Part shown: in pieces, positions 39,158 through 47,986 of the stretch
Layout: every line of letters begins with the position of its first letter
Numbering within the stretch: position 1 is the first letter of the stretch
Source: Paratinospora sagittata
Lineage: Eukaryota; Streptophyta; Magnoliopsida; Ranunculales; Menispermaceae
DNA length: 64,000 nt
Assembly (NCBI GenBank): GCA_035771175.1
Contig: CM069610.1
Coordinates: 26,564,501 to 26,628,500, forward strand
Direction of reading: 5' to 3'
Notes under the pieces: generated by a model
Seen by the model: the letters and a program-made list of their open reading frames with translations, nothing else
Database searches by the model: none
Told to the model about the DNA's origin: nothing
Position numbers and translations under genes: made by a program

Positions 39158-40276
39158 AACAATAGCTTTTGAAGTCTACAAAGATAAAGCTCGAAGAACG
39201 AAGACGTATCTCATGCCTAATGCATTAGTTTGATATTTGGTGTGTAGGGTAACCTCTCGATCAATCTCAGCACTAAAAGTCTGAAAATTGCAAAGTCTTC
39301 AAAATCACTTCAATATAGTATTTCATTTTGAAAAAATGTTTTCCGAAAGGTTTTAATCATAATTTCAAAGTGTTTTGAATTATTTAAATGTTTTTAATCT
39401 TATGTCAATATGTTTTGAGTTAATGGAATGGTTCTTGAGTGTCAAAATATTAATTTTTCAAAACTAAGGCTATGCCAAAATTTTCCTGAAGGCACTAGCG
39501 CACTATGAGTGTTGATAGCACGTTGATAGAGTTCTATAATAAAACATTTGTCTGTCTGGAAAATTGTCTATACCGCGCTATCCCCTTTAATAACTCGCTA
39601 TAAAGCTGTTGCCGAGATCTTTCCATTTTTAGTAAAATGGGCAATAACGCACTATAGGCCTCGATAACACGCTATCACAAATTACTTAAAAGTCGAGCTC
39701 TCGGGTTTGTGTATATCGACCTGCTATAGCCTGCTAACTGTCAATTGAAAACATGATACACAACTCAATAGCACGGTATCCACGTCTGAGACAAAAATCT
39801 GATATTTCTAACGAGAAAAATGTGTGCACTTCTGCTTGCTCGATATTTCTATTCCTTACACAATTTTTCCAGGTTATCTTAATTAAAATATTCTCTACTA
39901 ACACCTAGATGATTCCCATTGCCTTGCACGCCCAAAACAACTTTGGATTAAACAATGTTTTGAATTCAAATCATTTTGTAATATCAGCAACTTCTAATTT
40001 TATAAGACACTTATTCTCTGATTTTCAAAACTACAACACACACGATTTTTGCAAGTTAGATTGAGCTTTCCAAAGAGTTTTTGAAGAGAAGAAAGTAATG
40101 ATTCTTGCAATTGCCAAAATAAGCTTCGAATAGAATCAAAATTGCAATCTGTCTTGATGATAACGTCGTTGATCAGCAAGTTCTGCATTTTATCCCTTTT
40201 GTGCTTAGATTTTTAGAGGCTATCCATTGTTTTAAGCTGTAAGTATATGAAGTGGTCTCGGTAAGATAACACAACA

Positions 40277-40280
40277 AAAT
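40277..40280. repeat. Target-site duplication of chromovirus 2, left copy
   Basis: AAAT precedes the element and recurs at 47983-47986. Intact monomers read acaacaaaatagaacac here. The duplication is 4 bp if the element ends in CA; a 5-bp duplication that lost one A is also possible. Confidence 0.8.
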
Positions 40281-41555
40281 TGTCACACCCCGCCCGGAAG
40301 CGCCTAAATCAGCGGTACACTCTCGGACAGGGCGCGCATTTGGAACAATAACAATGGTAACAACAGGCTGCGCAGCGGAAATACAGTACACACAATACAA
40401 ATCTGATTTCATTTAATTCAGAATACTTTTGTACATAAAATGGTCAAGGGATCATACTCCCAAAATCCCCAATGAATCATACAAAGGGTACAAAATGTGG
40501 GCCCCATAACCTGCACCCAGTCCACCCTAATTTCCTGTGAAAGATTGGATAATAATGGAGTGAGATGAACGCGCTCAGTGGGTAAATAGTGCATGAGTAT
40601 AACAATTAATAAAGCGTACTTCAACATCAAATATCTTAAATACACATGTGAGCATCATAATCAATCAATATGTATGTATGCATGACACCGTCTCGTAATG
40701 GTTTGATGAACGTACATCGCCTAAATTCACGTACAGGAACGATGCTCTGGATTCACGTACTGATGTCCCTCCCCGGGTGTAGCCGGGTTCTCATGTACGT
40801 CCCTCTCCAGAGAAATGTAATGAATAGCGAGCAATGCTCCTAACTATTCTATGAGTCATAAACCATGTGGTGATATGTATGATGCCAATGCATGAACTGG
40901 TCTAGTCTTTTCTTGACATTTAGACTGACTTTGGCAACGTCTGGTGATCCTTATCAGGGTCGGTATCACGACGTGCAAGATTAGGAAATTTAGTATTACT
41001 GTATAAGCTGATAGCTTTCAATAAGACCAACTAGATCAGTCCCCAGTTGAGAGGTGAGACACAAGGTCTGCTCAAATACCAATCGCCTAGAGCAGCCCGC
41101 TGCCTCCCGTTCACTATTTAAAGTTGCTGAGGACAAGACCGAGTCTAGTTGAGTCAGATTGACCACAAATCCGGCATTATAACAGTGCATTACATGAATT
41201 CCAAATATACAGGCATAAGTGCGACAGTATAAATAGTATATGACATAATGCAGTGTAAATGAATAGTAGACATAATAATAATTGAATGTAAACTTTAATA
41301 AAAGTTATGAAACACACAAACCTATGTTTCGTTCCCCACCTTCAGATAAAACTTCTTCTTTCAGATTTGGCGTTTTCCTCCGGACAGAACTTCGTTGCAC
41401 CGCTTTCAGATCTGGCACTTTCCTCCAGACAGAACTTTGTTGCACCGCACCGAGAGTCTCGGACAGATAGTCTCAAAAACTTAGAATGCGTGGAAAGGAA
41501 AAGAAATTCACAAGAGAAGGTGATTTGGTGTGAGGAATGAGAAATGATGAGGTTT

Positions 41556-41564
41556 CTTATATAG
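41556..41564 (-). promoter_or_regulatory. TATA box of the chromovirus 2 LTR (3' copy)
   Basis: CTATATAAG in element sense lies about 190 bp inside the LTR, immediately downstream of the GAACGTTC repeats. An identical box is at 47761-47769 in the other LTR. Conservation in both copies and the position make a core promoter likely. Confidence 0.7.
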
Positions 41565-41572
41565 AGATTTTT

Positions 41573-41688
41573 GCGCCTGAACGTTCGGGCATGCGCCTGA
41601 ACGTTCTGGCATACCTTGCGCCTGAACGTTCTGGCATGCGCCTGAACGTTCTGTCATGCGCCGTAACGTTCGGGCGTTGCCCAAATAG
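41573..41688 (-). repeat. 20-bp minisatellite with GAACGTTC palindromes, 3' LTR
   Basis: There are five units of gcgcctgaacgttctggcat type. Exact GAACGTTC occurs at 41579, 41599, 41624 and 41644, and the variant TAACGTTC at 41664. Spacing is 20, 25, 20 and 20 bp. The array sits just upstream of the TATA box in element sense. Confidence 0.9.
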
Positions 41689-41691
41689 TAA

Positions 41692-41725
41692 ATTTATTTA
41701 TTTATTTATTTATTTATTTATTTTT
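41692..41725. repeat. (ATTT)n microsatellite in the LTR
   Basis: An uninterrupted run of seven or eight TTTA/ATTT units lies between the minisatellite and the LTR terminus. The other LTR has a run of about ten T residues at the equivalent place (47951-47960). Confidence 0.9.
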
Positions 41726-41745
41726 GTGAAATACAGGGTATTACA

Positions 41746-41763
41746 CTCTACCCCCCTTAAAGG
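41746..41763 (-). other. Polypurine tract of chromovirus 2
   Basis: The element-sense sequence cctttaaggggggtagag abuts the LTR start TGTAATACC. It marks the inner edge of the 3' LTR and the plus-strand priming site. Confidence 0.85.
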
Positions 41764-41981
41764 GATTTCGCCCTCAAAACCAAGTCAAGTAGTGATGAGG
41801 GTTATCGGCTTGAGAAGTAGCCACAGGTTGATAAGGAGGCCACTGCATGTGTGCATCACCATATCCATTGATATTATTTTCAGACATCTGCGTAGTTATT
41901 GAAGTGAAACAATGGATCAAGATAGGTGTAAAAAATGTTTCATCCTGGGATTGATAAGTGAAAATGATACAATGTACCACA

Positions 41982-43221
41982 TCATCCGTTGGTACTAGAA
42001 AACAATTCAGGGTATTTCTGTTTAATTGTTGCTTCTAGTTCCCATGTTGCTTCCTCTATACCGTGGTGATCCCAGAGCACTTTCACAAGTGGTATGCTAC
42101 GTCGCCGTAGTTCTTGCGTTTTTCGATCTAAAATCTGGATTGCTTTCTCCTGATACGTATTTCCTTCCTCAACCCGAACCTCGACTAAAGGGATGATATG
42201 CGAAGGATCAGGACGATACTTGCGAAGCATAGATACGTGAAAAATGTCATGAACCTTAGGCATGGACGATGGAAGGGACAGACGATAATCAAGTTTGCCA
42301 ATACGTTCAATGATCTGAAATGGACCGATATATCGCGGGGAGAGCTTGCCTTTGATTCCAAAGCGTTTGACGCCTCTTGTGGGCTGGACTTTCAAAAAAA
42401 CAAAGTCCCCCTTATCAAATTCTAGAGGTTGTCTCCGCTTGTCAGCATAGCTCTTCTGTCGACTTTGTGCAACGCGAAGTCGTTCCTTTACTAGTGTGAT
42501 CTTTTCAGAAGTCTCTTGAACTAGTTCAGGGCCTAACTACGGTCGATCTGCCATATCTAACCAGCATATCGGAGATCTGCAAGGTCGACCATAGAGAGCC
42601 TCGTATGGTGCCATGCCGATACTAGTTTGGTAGCTGTTGTTGTATGCAAACTCAGCTAGATGCAAATACTTTGCCCATCCGTCATTAAAGTCCAAAATGC
42701 AGCATCGTAACTTCTAAGATTTGGATAAGCCGCTCTAACTGCCCATCAGTCTGAGGGTGGAAGGCTGTGCTCATAGTGATCTTAGAACCCATTCTATTCT
42801 GGAAGCTTTTCCAAAAGTTGGATGTGAATCGAGGGTCTCGATCAGAGACGATCGTGAGTGGTATGCCATGAAGGCGTACGATCTCTCTTTCATATAGTTC
42901 TACAAGATTATCCGTGAACTTTATTGGCAAGAAGTGTGCAGACTTTGTAAGTCTGTCAATGATAACCCAGATAATATCTTGCCCTTTATTGTTTTGAGGT
43001 AAGGCTGTGACAAAATCCATTGCGATGTTCTCCCATTTCCTTTCTCCAATAGGTAACGGCTGGAGAAGTTCAGAGGGAACTCTTGGTTCTGCCTTGACTT
43101 TCTGGCAAACGAGACATCGAGCAACGAAGTCTGTAATTTCCTTCTTCATTCAAGAAAGCCAGAATTGTGGCTTGTTGTACATCTTGTCACCCCCAGGATG
43201 CATAGCGTACCTCGAACAGTG
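41982..43221 (-). pseudogene. Integrase with chromodomain, broken, chromovirus 2
   Basis: In order: an HHCC zinc-binding region (two His near 43221 and 43200; the Cys pair in CLVC near 43110), a catalytic core with Asp in AMDF, Asp in VSDRDPRF and Glu in DGQLER with 35 residues between the last two, a GPY/F module (YIGPFQIIERIG), and a chromodomain-like tail (VLWDHHGIEEATWE) ending at the stop 41982-41984. The catalytic triad is present, but the gene is broken by a TGA at 43150-43152 between the His and Cys pairs, a frameshift after the core at about 42685-42715, and a TAG at 42537-42539. The family inserts element cDNA into chromatin. Here the GPY/F and chromodomain part is the longest clean stretch (open from 42536 to 41982). 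Confidence 0.92.
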
Positions 43222-43530
43222 CATCTCAGTAAGCACTTCTTTACGAACCTCAGGATCGTTCGGTAGGCAGAGACGTTTTTTATAGAAAACTGTGCCGTCT
43301 CCAGAGACCGACCAATGAGGAAGGTCCTGGCCGCTGAGTAGAAGGTCTCGTTTCTCCATTAACATAGGGTCATTGGCTTGAGCGGCTGAAATCTTTCGAA
43401 CGAGCTCAGAGTTGACTGATAATTGAGAGAGTCGTGGTCTTGGTCCTTCGACGTTCAGCTGTAGGTTAAAGTTCTCCAACTCTGTAGCCAACTTCCCCAT
43501 TTCGTAGTTAAGAGTGCAAGCAACATAAGA

Positions 43531-43872
43531 TTTTCTACTCAGGGCATCGGCCACAACATTAGCCTTTCCGGGATGGTACTGGAGTTGAAAGTCATAATCT
43601 TTCAAGAATTCCAACCATCGTCTTTGGCGGAGGTTAAGGTCTCTCTGAGTGTATATGTACTTAAGACTCTTGTGATCCGAGAAGACCTCAAACCGTTCAC
43701 CGTATAGGTAATGACGCCATAACTTCAGTGCAAATACGACAGCTGAAAGTTCCAAGTCATGCGTTGGGTAATTACCCTCATGAATCTTCAGTTGTTTGGA
43801 TGCATATGCAACCACTTGGCCTTCTTGCATTAGCACGACACCTAAGCCTTGGAGAGAGGCGTCGGTGTATAA
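43531..43872 (-). pseudogene. RNase H domain of pol, chromovirus 2
   Basis: The open segment begins with [11 protein letters not shown], then [27 protein letters not shown] and a closing [16 protein letters not shown], the usual Ty3/gypsy RNase H landmarks. The acidic catalytic residues (Asp in TDAS, Glu in LEL, Asp in SDH) are all present. A TGA at 43873-43875 separates it from reverse transcriptase. It continues in the same frame through a linker (43530-43222) into integrase. The enzyme degrades the RNA strand during reverse transcription. Confidence 0.9.
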
Positions 43873-44433
43873 TCAAAATCCAATTGCATTTCTTGGAGTG
43901 ATAAGTATAGGTGCTGTCGTGAGGCGTTTCTTCAATTCCTGAAATGATGCTTCACAAGCGGGATTCCAGATAAAGCGCACGTCTTTTCGAGTGAGCTTGG
44001 TCATAGGTTTAGCAATCTTTGAGAAGTCCTTGATGAAGCGTCTGTAATAGCCAGCCAAACTAAGAAAACTCCTAATATGAGTAACAGTGGTAGGCTACTT
44101 CCAGTTTAAAACTGCTTCAACCTTAGAAGGATCTACCTCAATGCCATTGCCTGAAACCACATGGCCGAGGAATTGAACTCTCTTTGCTCAAAATTCGCAC
44201 TTACTCAACTTTGCATACAGTTGGTGGCTTCTCAAGGTCTGGAGGACTATCTTCAAATGTATTTTATGGTCTTCCTCGGTTGAGGAATATATCAAGATGT
44301 CGTCCACAAAAAGCACCACAAATCGGTCTAAGTATAACCTGAATATGCGATTCATCAAATCCATGAATGCAGCAGGTGCATTTGTTAGACCGAATGGCAT
44401 AACTAAGAACTCGTAATGACCGTACCGAGTTTT
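43873..44433 (-). pseudogene. Reverse transcriptase, C-terminal half only, chromovirus 2
   Basis: The homologous stretch opens at [20 protein letters not shown], includes the active-site FVDDILIYS, and continues through the thumb/connection region (LAGYYRRFIKDFSKIAKPMT). Fingers and palm upstream of KTRYGHYEF are missing because the sequence joins directly to gag near 44433. In-frame stops are at 44188-44190 (TGA after KCEF), 44095-44097 (TAG) and 43873-43875 (TGA). At the first, related proteins commonly have Trp. The protein would copy element RNA into DNA; this copy cannot. Confidence 0.92.
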
Positions 44434-45718
44434 GATTCCGTTGACCCTGGTTCTGTTGGTTCTGCCTGGGTTGGGCATTAGCAGCAGGTGGTGCTTGTTG
44501 GATCGGAACAACGGGAATAGGTTGTTGTAGGTGCGGACAGGCATATCTTACGTGGCCCTTCTGGCCGCAGTTGAAACAAGTCGGCCTGTACTGCTGATGG
44601 TTTTTCTGGCCATTCTGATTATTCTGCTGGCCTAGCTGATTGTGGTGTCGACCACCACCTCTGCCATTTCTATTTCTACGGCCACCTCTTCCATAACGAC
44701 CTCCACGACCATGATTTCGGAAACCCTGATGGTGAGGGTTAGAAGGTTCAGCCGCAGGTGTTGTGGCCTCATTCTGTGAAACCGGGGATGGGAGGGTTGG
44801 GTTTTGATTGTAGTAGGGCTTCTTCTTGTTGCTCTGTTGCAAGCCTTGTTGGGAAAACGTTGCAGGCCGTTTGCCCTTATTCATTCGCTGTTCCCGTAAG
44901 ATAGTCTCCTGTTCAAAGCTGATGGCCCAGTCAACAACCTCCTTGTAAATCTTGAGATCCAAGATCGACAAGGCATGTCGAATGTCATGGCGAAGACCAT
45001 TATAAAATTTCTCAGTCTTATCTTGCTCCGTTGAGATGGTGGAGAGAGAGTAGACTGATAATTCTTTGAATTTTCCAGCGTATTCTCTGACGGTCATGGT
45101 GCCCTGATATAACTTAGCAAATTCCCGGCGCTTCTGCTTTGTCACCGCGCTGGGAAAATACTCATCAATAAACATTGACTCAAACTGTTGCCAAGTCATA
45201 TCTACTATATTGACCCTTGGGTCTTTTTTCATTGTGATCCACCATGTGTTTGCGTCACCAACAAGTTGGTAGGTTGCTAGTGGAATTTTGCGAGTCTCAT
45301 CGACTCCCATTGCATCAAGAGCCTTCTTTGACTCATCCAGCCACTTTTGCACCTCATCAGCCTCAATGGTGCCAGCGAAAGTAAGAGGTTGTAGCCGCTT
45401 GTATTTAGTAATCTGATCGGTTTGAGCTTCCGATCCAAACTTTACAGGTGCTTGAACCGTAGTAACCTAACTGGTCGCGGTCTCACGAACGGTCGTTTGA
45501 ACAGTGACTTTGATTGCTTCAATAAATTCGGCGAAAAAGGTTTCCATGCTCGAAGGCATAACAATGGGTGCGGGTGGGGGTGGTATTGCCTGCCCAGATG
45601 TAGTGGCAGTGTTGGGTGTGGCCTGTGCTGTTGTCGGAGGCGGTGGTTCCTGAATCTCAGGAGGTGCCTCCACTGCGGGACGAACAGTACGTGGCCTTCC
45701 TCTATTCCTGGTTTGCAT
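44434..45718 (-). pseudogene. Gag (capsid/nucleocapsid), interrupted, chromovirus 2
   Basis: The first Met is at 45718. An 83-codon Pro/Thr-rich N-terminus ends at a TAG (45467-45469), and the same frame continues downstream through the capsid region (KIPLATYQLVGDANTWW and TMTVREYAGKFKEL, typical of Ty3/gypsy gag). An Arg/Gly-rich basic tract follows (RGGRYGRGGRRNRNGRGGG), then one CCHC zinc knuckle, [14 protein letters not shown]. Near 44433 the frame runs out of gag and the downstream reverse transcriptase is in another frame. Gag packages element RNA into particles. The single stop makes a full-length product unlikely unless it is read through. Confidence 0.9.
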
Positions 45719-46507
45719 TTTCTCACTGGCAAGGAAAAAATAAAACCAAGATTAAGAACCTGTAGCCAAGTATAATGTGATAGTATGCTCAGCAACAATT
45801 TCAAGAGTACTACCATAGTAAAATCACCTATTTTTCTAAGTATAGTGTAAGGTTTTTGTTGAGGAATCAAAGAATCTTAAATATCTCGTATGTTTGGCCA
45901 TGGTGTAAAAACAAGGTTAGAATATTTATATAATAAGTAGAAAACTTTGCAAGTATTTAAAATGATTTGGTTCTGGTTGTTTGTGAACATACATATATAT
46001 TGCATTGAAAATCCATACGAGTCATAAGAACTCTAAGATTTGCCTCGGTGAATATCCTGATCTAACGTTCTATCGTAATCTTATGTATTCAGACGCTTAC
46101 TCTTAGTCTTTTCGATTATTATCCAAGTTCATGTGTCCCATACCACATGAATTTAGTAATAAGGGTGTCAACCAAGTTAAGTTTTATGAACACGGTCTCT
46201 AAAAACATTGGCTGAATAGAAGTTCACTAATAGTATCGTCTAAATTTACTCGTCCTATACCGTGTAAACTTAGTGATAATATTAGTAATGCAACTTTCTC
46301 CAAATGTTTCTTTTCACACAAGGTCATGGGTTTTCTTACTTCCACATTTTATTTAGTATCCTCCAATTTTGTTGTGTCCCATACCACTCCAAAGTTAGTG
46401 ATACAAAAGAAAGAATGGTTGTAAGTCGGCCCACCAAAGATAGTCTTTAAACAAAACAATTTCATTCATATATATCAAAGAAAAGTTTACAATGCCAGGA
46501 ATTAATT
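45719..46507. repeat. Non-coding spacer with a three-copy diverged repeat
   Basis: This AT-rich stretch between gag and the upstream reading frame has no convincing open frame. It contains three related segments starting near 46133, 46250 and 46374 (for example gtgtcccataccac followed by a ttagt(a/g)ata-type tail), spaced about 117 and 124 bp. No primer binding site complementary to initiator Met tRNA was recognised. The stretch may be leader or captured sequence. Confidence 0.5.
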
Positions 46508-47403
46508 TTAACTTTCTTGCCTACTACTGCTACTTCGAGATCTACTGCTACGTACAGAATGACTACTAACAGAAGGTTGAGAGTGTGCACGCTCTGCGTC
46601 GGAGTTTTGCAACCGGGTTAATATATTATTGTGGCTCTCTCTCAGTGTAGCAATATTGGATGCCATTTCATCTAACCGTTCAAGTAGGTTAGTCGGTTGT
46701 CCCATTGGTGGTTGATGGGTCGTTTGTCCCGTAGGAGAAGGGTAGGCCATAGACATTGGGGGAAAGTATTGGTTCATAGGTGGAAGGTAGTTGTTTTGAT
46801 TGTGCGGGGATCCCCTAACTGGAACCCCATGGATATTTGAATTTGTTTGTGGTGAAAAAGTTTGAAACAATGGGCTTATCGGGATGTTTTATCCTCCAAG
46901 ATTTGGTGATGCCCAATATTGTCGTTGTTGGTTCACAGCAACTTGTGGAACTGGATGATACTGTACCGTAGGAGTTGGAAATTTTTGGTACGAAGTGGTG
47001 CCTTGAGTGGGCACGTTCCAAGTTGGTGGATTTGCTGGCGTACCTTGTCTATCATGACTTTGTGTAGGTTGATTTAGTGTGGCATATAACTCTTCGTCAG
47101 TGAGTGGTCGAGCGGTTGGATCACTATTCGGGGCTGGGTCTGATGTAGGATTTGGATTTGAATTATTATTTGGGCCTTCTTGGACGGGCATCTTGCGTCG
47201 ACTTTTGCGAAGGCAACGCCCATGCTGGTCTCTCGTTCTTTCAGCATTTCGTACTGTCGTGCCGAATAGATCTTCGTCAGTTACCCCTCCACTTGTACCA
47301 TATGTCTTGAAGATAGAGGATGTTGTAACTGGTTCAGTGATGAGCTTTGACGTTCCATCGAAAGTGGCGACGTTTGCCTCGTATAGTATCCTCATAATCA
47401 AGA
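46508..47403 (-). pseudogene. Unrecognised Pro/Asn/Gln/Ser-rich reading frame fused to the LTR
   Basis: One minus-strand frame of about 300 codons is interrupted only by a TAA at 46889-46891. The upstream part begins in LTR sequence (open from 47497) and its non-LTR portion starts near 47403. It has a mixed charged region with a basic patch (CLRKSRRKMP), then a Pro/Asn/Thr-rich stretch. Beyond the stop it continues Pro/Met/Tyr-rich, then a likely short coiled coil (LLERLDEMASNIATLRES), and ends in a Ser/Arg-rich tail (SSHSVRSSRSRSSSSRQES). I do not recognise the family. Low-complexity composition plus a coiled coil could suit a gag-like or ORF1-like protein of another element, or a captured host exon. 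It lies where the rest of the 5' LTR and the primer binding site should be. Confidence 0.5.
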
Positions 47404-47760
47404 CTCCAAATATACAGGCATAAGTGCGGCAGTATAAACAGTATATGACATAATGCAGTGTAAATGAATAGTAGACATAATAGTAATTGAATGTCAACTT
47501 TAATAAAAGTTATGAAACACGCAAACCTATGTTTCGTTCCCCACCTTCAGATAAAACTTCTTCTTTCAGATCCTGCGCTTTCCTCCAGACAGAACTCTGT
47601 TGCACCGCTTTCAGATCTGAAGCTTTCCTCTGGACAGAACTTTGTTGCACCGCACCAAGAGTCTCGGACAGAGAGTCTCAAAAACTTAGAATGCGTGGAA
47701 AGGAGAAGAAATTCGCAAGAGAAAGTGATTTAGTGTGAGGAATAAGAAATGAGGAGGTTT

Positions 47761-47769
47761 CTTATATAG
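47761..47769 (-). promoter_or_regulatory. TATA box of the chromovirus 2 5' LTR
   Basis: CTATATAAG in element sense is identical to 41556-41564. Transcription from here would run toward the unrecognised reading frame and gag. Confidence 0.65.
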
Positions 47770-47778
47770 AGATTTTTG

Positions 47779-47940
47779 CTCCCGAACGTTCAGGCTTGAA
47801 CGTTCTTGCAAGCGCCTGAACATTCTGGCAAGCGCCTGTACGTTCTGGCATGCGCCTGAACGTTCTGGCATGCGCTTGAACGTTCTGGCATGCTCCTAAA
47901 CGTTCGGGCAAGCATTGCGCCTGAACGTTCTGGCGTTGCC
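47779..47940 (-). repeat. Minisatellite with GAACGTTC palindromes, 5' LTR
   Basis: About eight units, mostly 20 bp long. Exact GAACGTTC begins at 47784, 47798, 47858, 47878 and 47923, with one-base variants at 47818, 47838 and 47898. The 3' LTR has five units, so copy number changed after insertion or in the source lineage. Confidence 0.9.
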
Positions 47941-47982
47941 CAAATAGTAATTTTTTTTTTATGTGAAAAACATGGTATTACA

Positions 47983-47986
47983 AAAT
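47983..47986. repeat. Target-site duplication of chromovirus 2, right copy
   Basis: AAAT follows the element's terminal TTACA and matches 40277-40280. The satellite monomer resumes as agaacacatcacc. Confidence 0.8.

Larger units (their letters stand above)
15474..40280 (+). repeat. Satellite array segment B (tail of one monomer plus 21 monomer starts)
   Basis: The segment resumes the monomer interrupted at 11269. Monomer starts are at 15897, 17067, 18235, 19404, 20573, 21743, 22912, 24081, 25249, 26418, 27585, 28754, 29922, 31091, 32260, 33428, 34597, 35766, 36934, 38103 and 39247. Periods are 1167-1170 except 38103-39247 (1144), which lost a 25-bp segment. The last monomer is split by the second retrotransposon at 40280. 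From about 20.5 kb, monomers fall into types separable by the end sequence tgatctttgg versus tgatatttgg, in dimer, tetramer and then trimer orders. No gene is supported in this stretch. Confidence 0.97.
40281..41745 (-). repeat. 3' LTR of chromovirus 2, complete, 1465 bp
   Basis: In element sense the LTR starts TGTAATACCC beside the polypurine tract (41745) and ends GGGTGTGACA at 40281, next to the target duplication. Its U3 end holds an ATTT microsatellite, a 20-bp minisatellite of GAACGTTC units and a TATA box. The stretch 41200-41745 is shared with the truncated LTR at 47404-47982; 40281-41199 has no counterpart there. Confidence 0.92.
40281..47982 (-). mobile_element. Degenerate Ty3/gypsy chromovirus 2 (Tekay/Del-like), reverse orientation
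   Basis: This 7702-bp insertion is coded on the minus strand. In element order it has a truncated 5' LTR (47982-47404), an unrecognised reading frame (47403-46508), a non-coding stretch, gag (45718-about 44434), partial reverse transcriptase, RNase H, integrase with chromodomain, a polypurine tract and a complete 3' LTR (41745-40281). No primer binding site was found. Protease and the first half of reverse transcriptase are deleted. Gag and pol carry at least six in-frame stops and at least one frameshift, so the copy is dead and could move only if other elements supplied the proteins. Clade assignment is by gag and chromodomain character only. Confidence 0.93.
47404..47982 (-). repeat. 5' LTR of chromovirus 2, truncated to 579 bp
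   Basis: In element sense it begins TGTAATACC at 47982 and matches 41745-41200 of the 3' LTR. Homology stops at the tccaaatatacaggc boundary (47404), so the last 919 bp of the LTR is missing. The U3 minisatellite and TATA box are kept. Point differences and a different minisatellite copy number show the two LTRs have diverged considerably. Confidence 0.9.

Noticed and set aside
15474..40280. Satellite considered as ribosomal spacer or 5S array
   Set aside because: No rRNA-coding segment or polymerase III internal box was recognised in any monomer, and every base of the period is accounted for by the satellite.
41282..41540. Plus-strand frames in the chromovirus 2 LTR (also at 47487-47738)
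   Set aside because: They run antisense to the element, lie in LTR non-coding sequence and contain no domain. Their presence twice only reflects the two LTRs.
47079..47423. 114-codon plus-strand frame opposite the unidentified reading frame
   Set aside because: Composition and position suggest a shadow. The minus-strand frame is longer, continues in one phase past its stop and lies in the element's sense direction.
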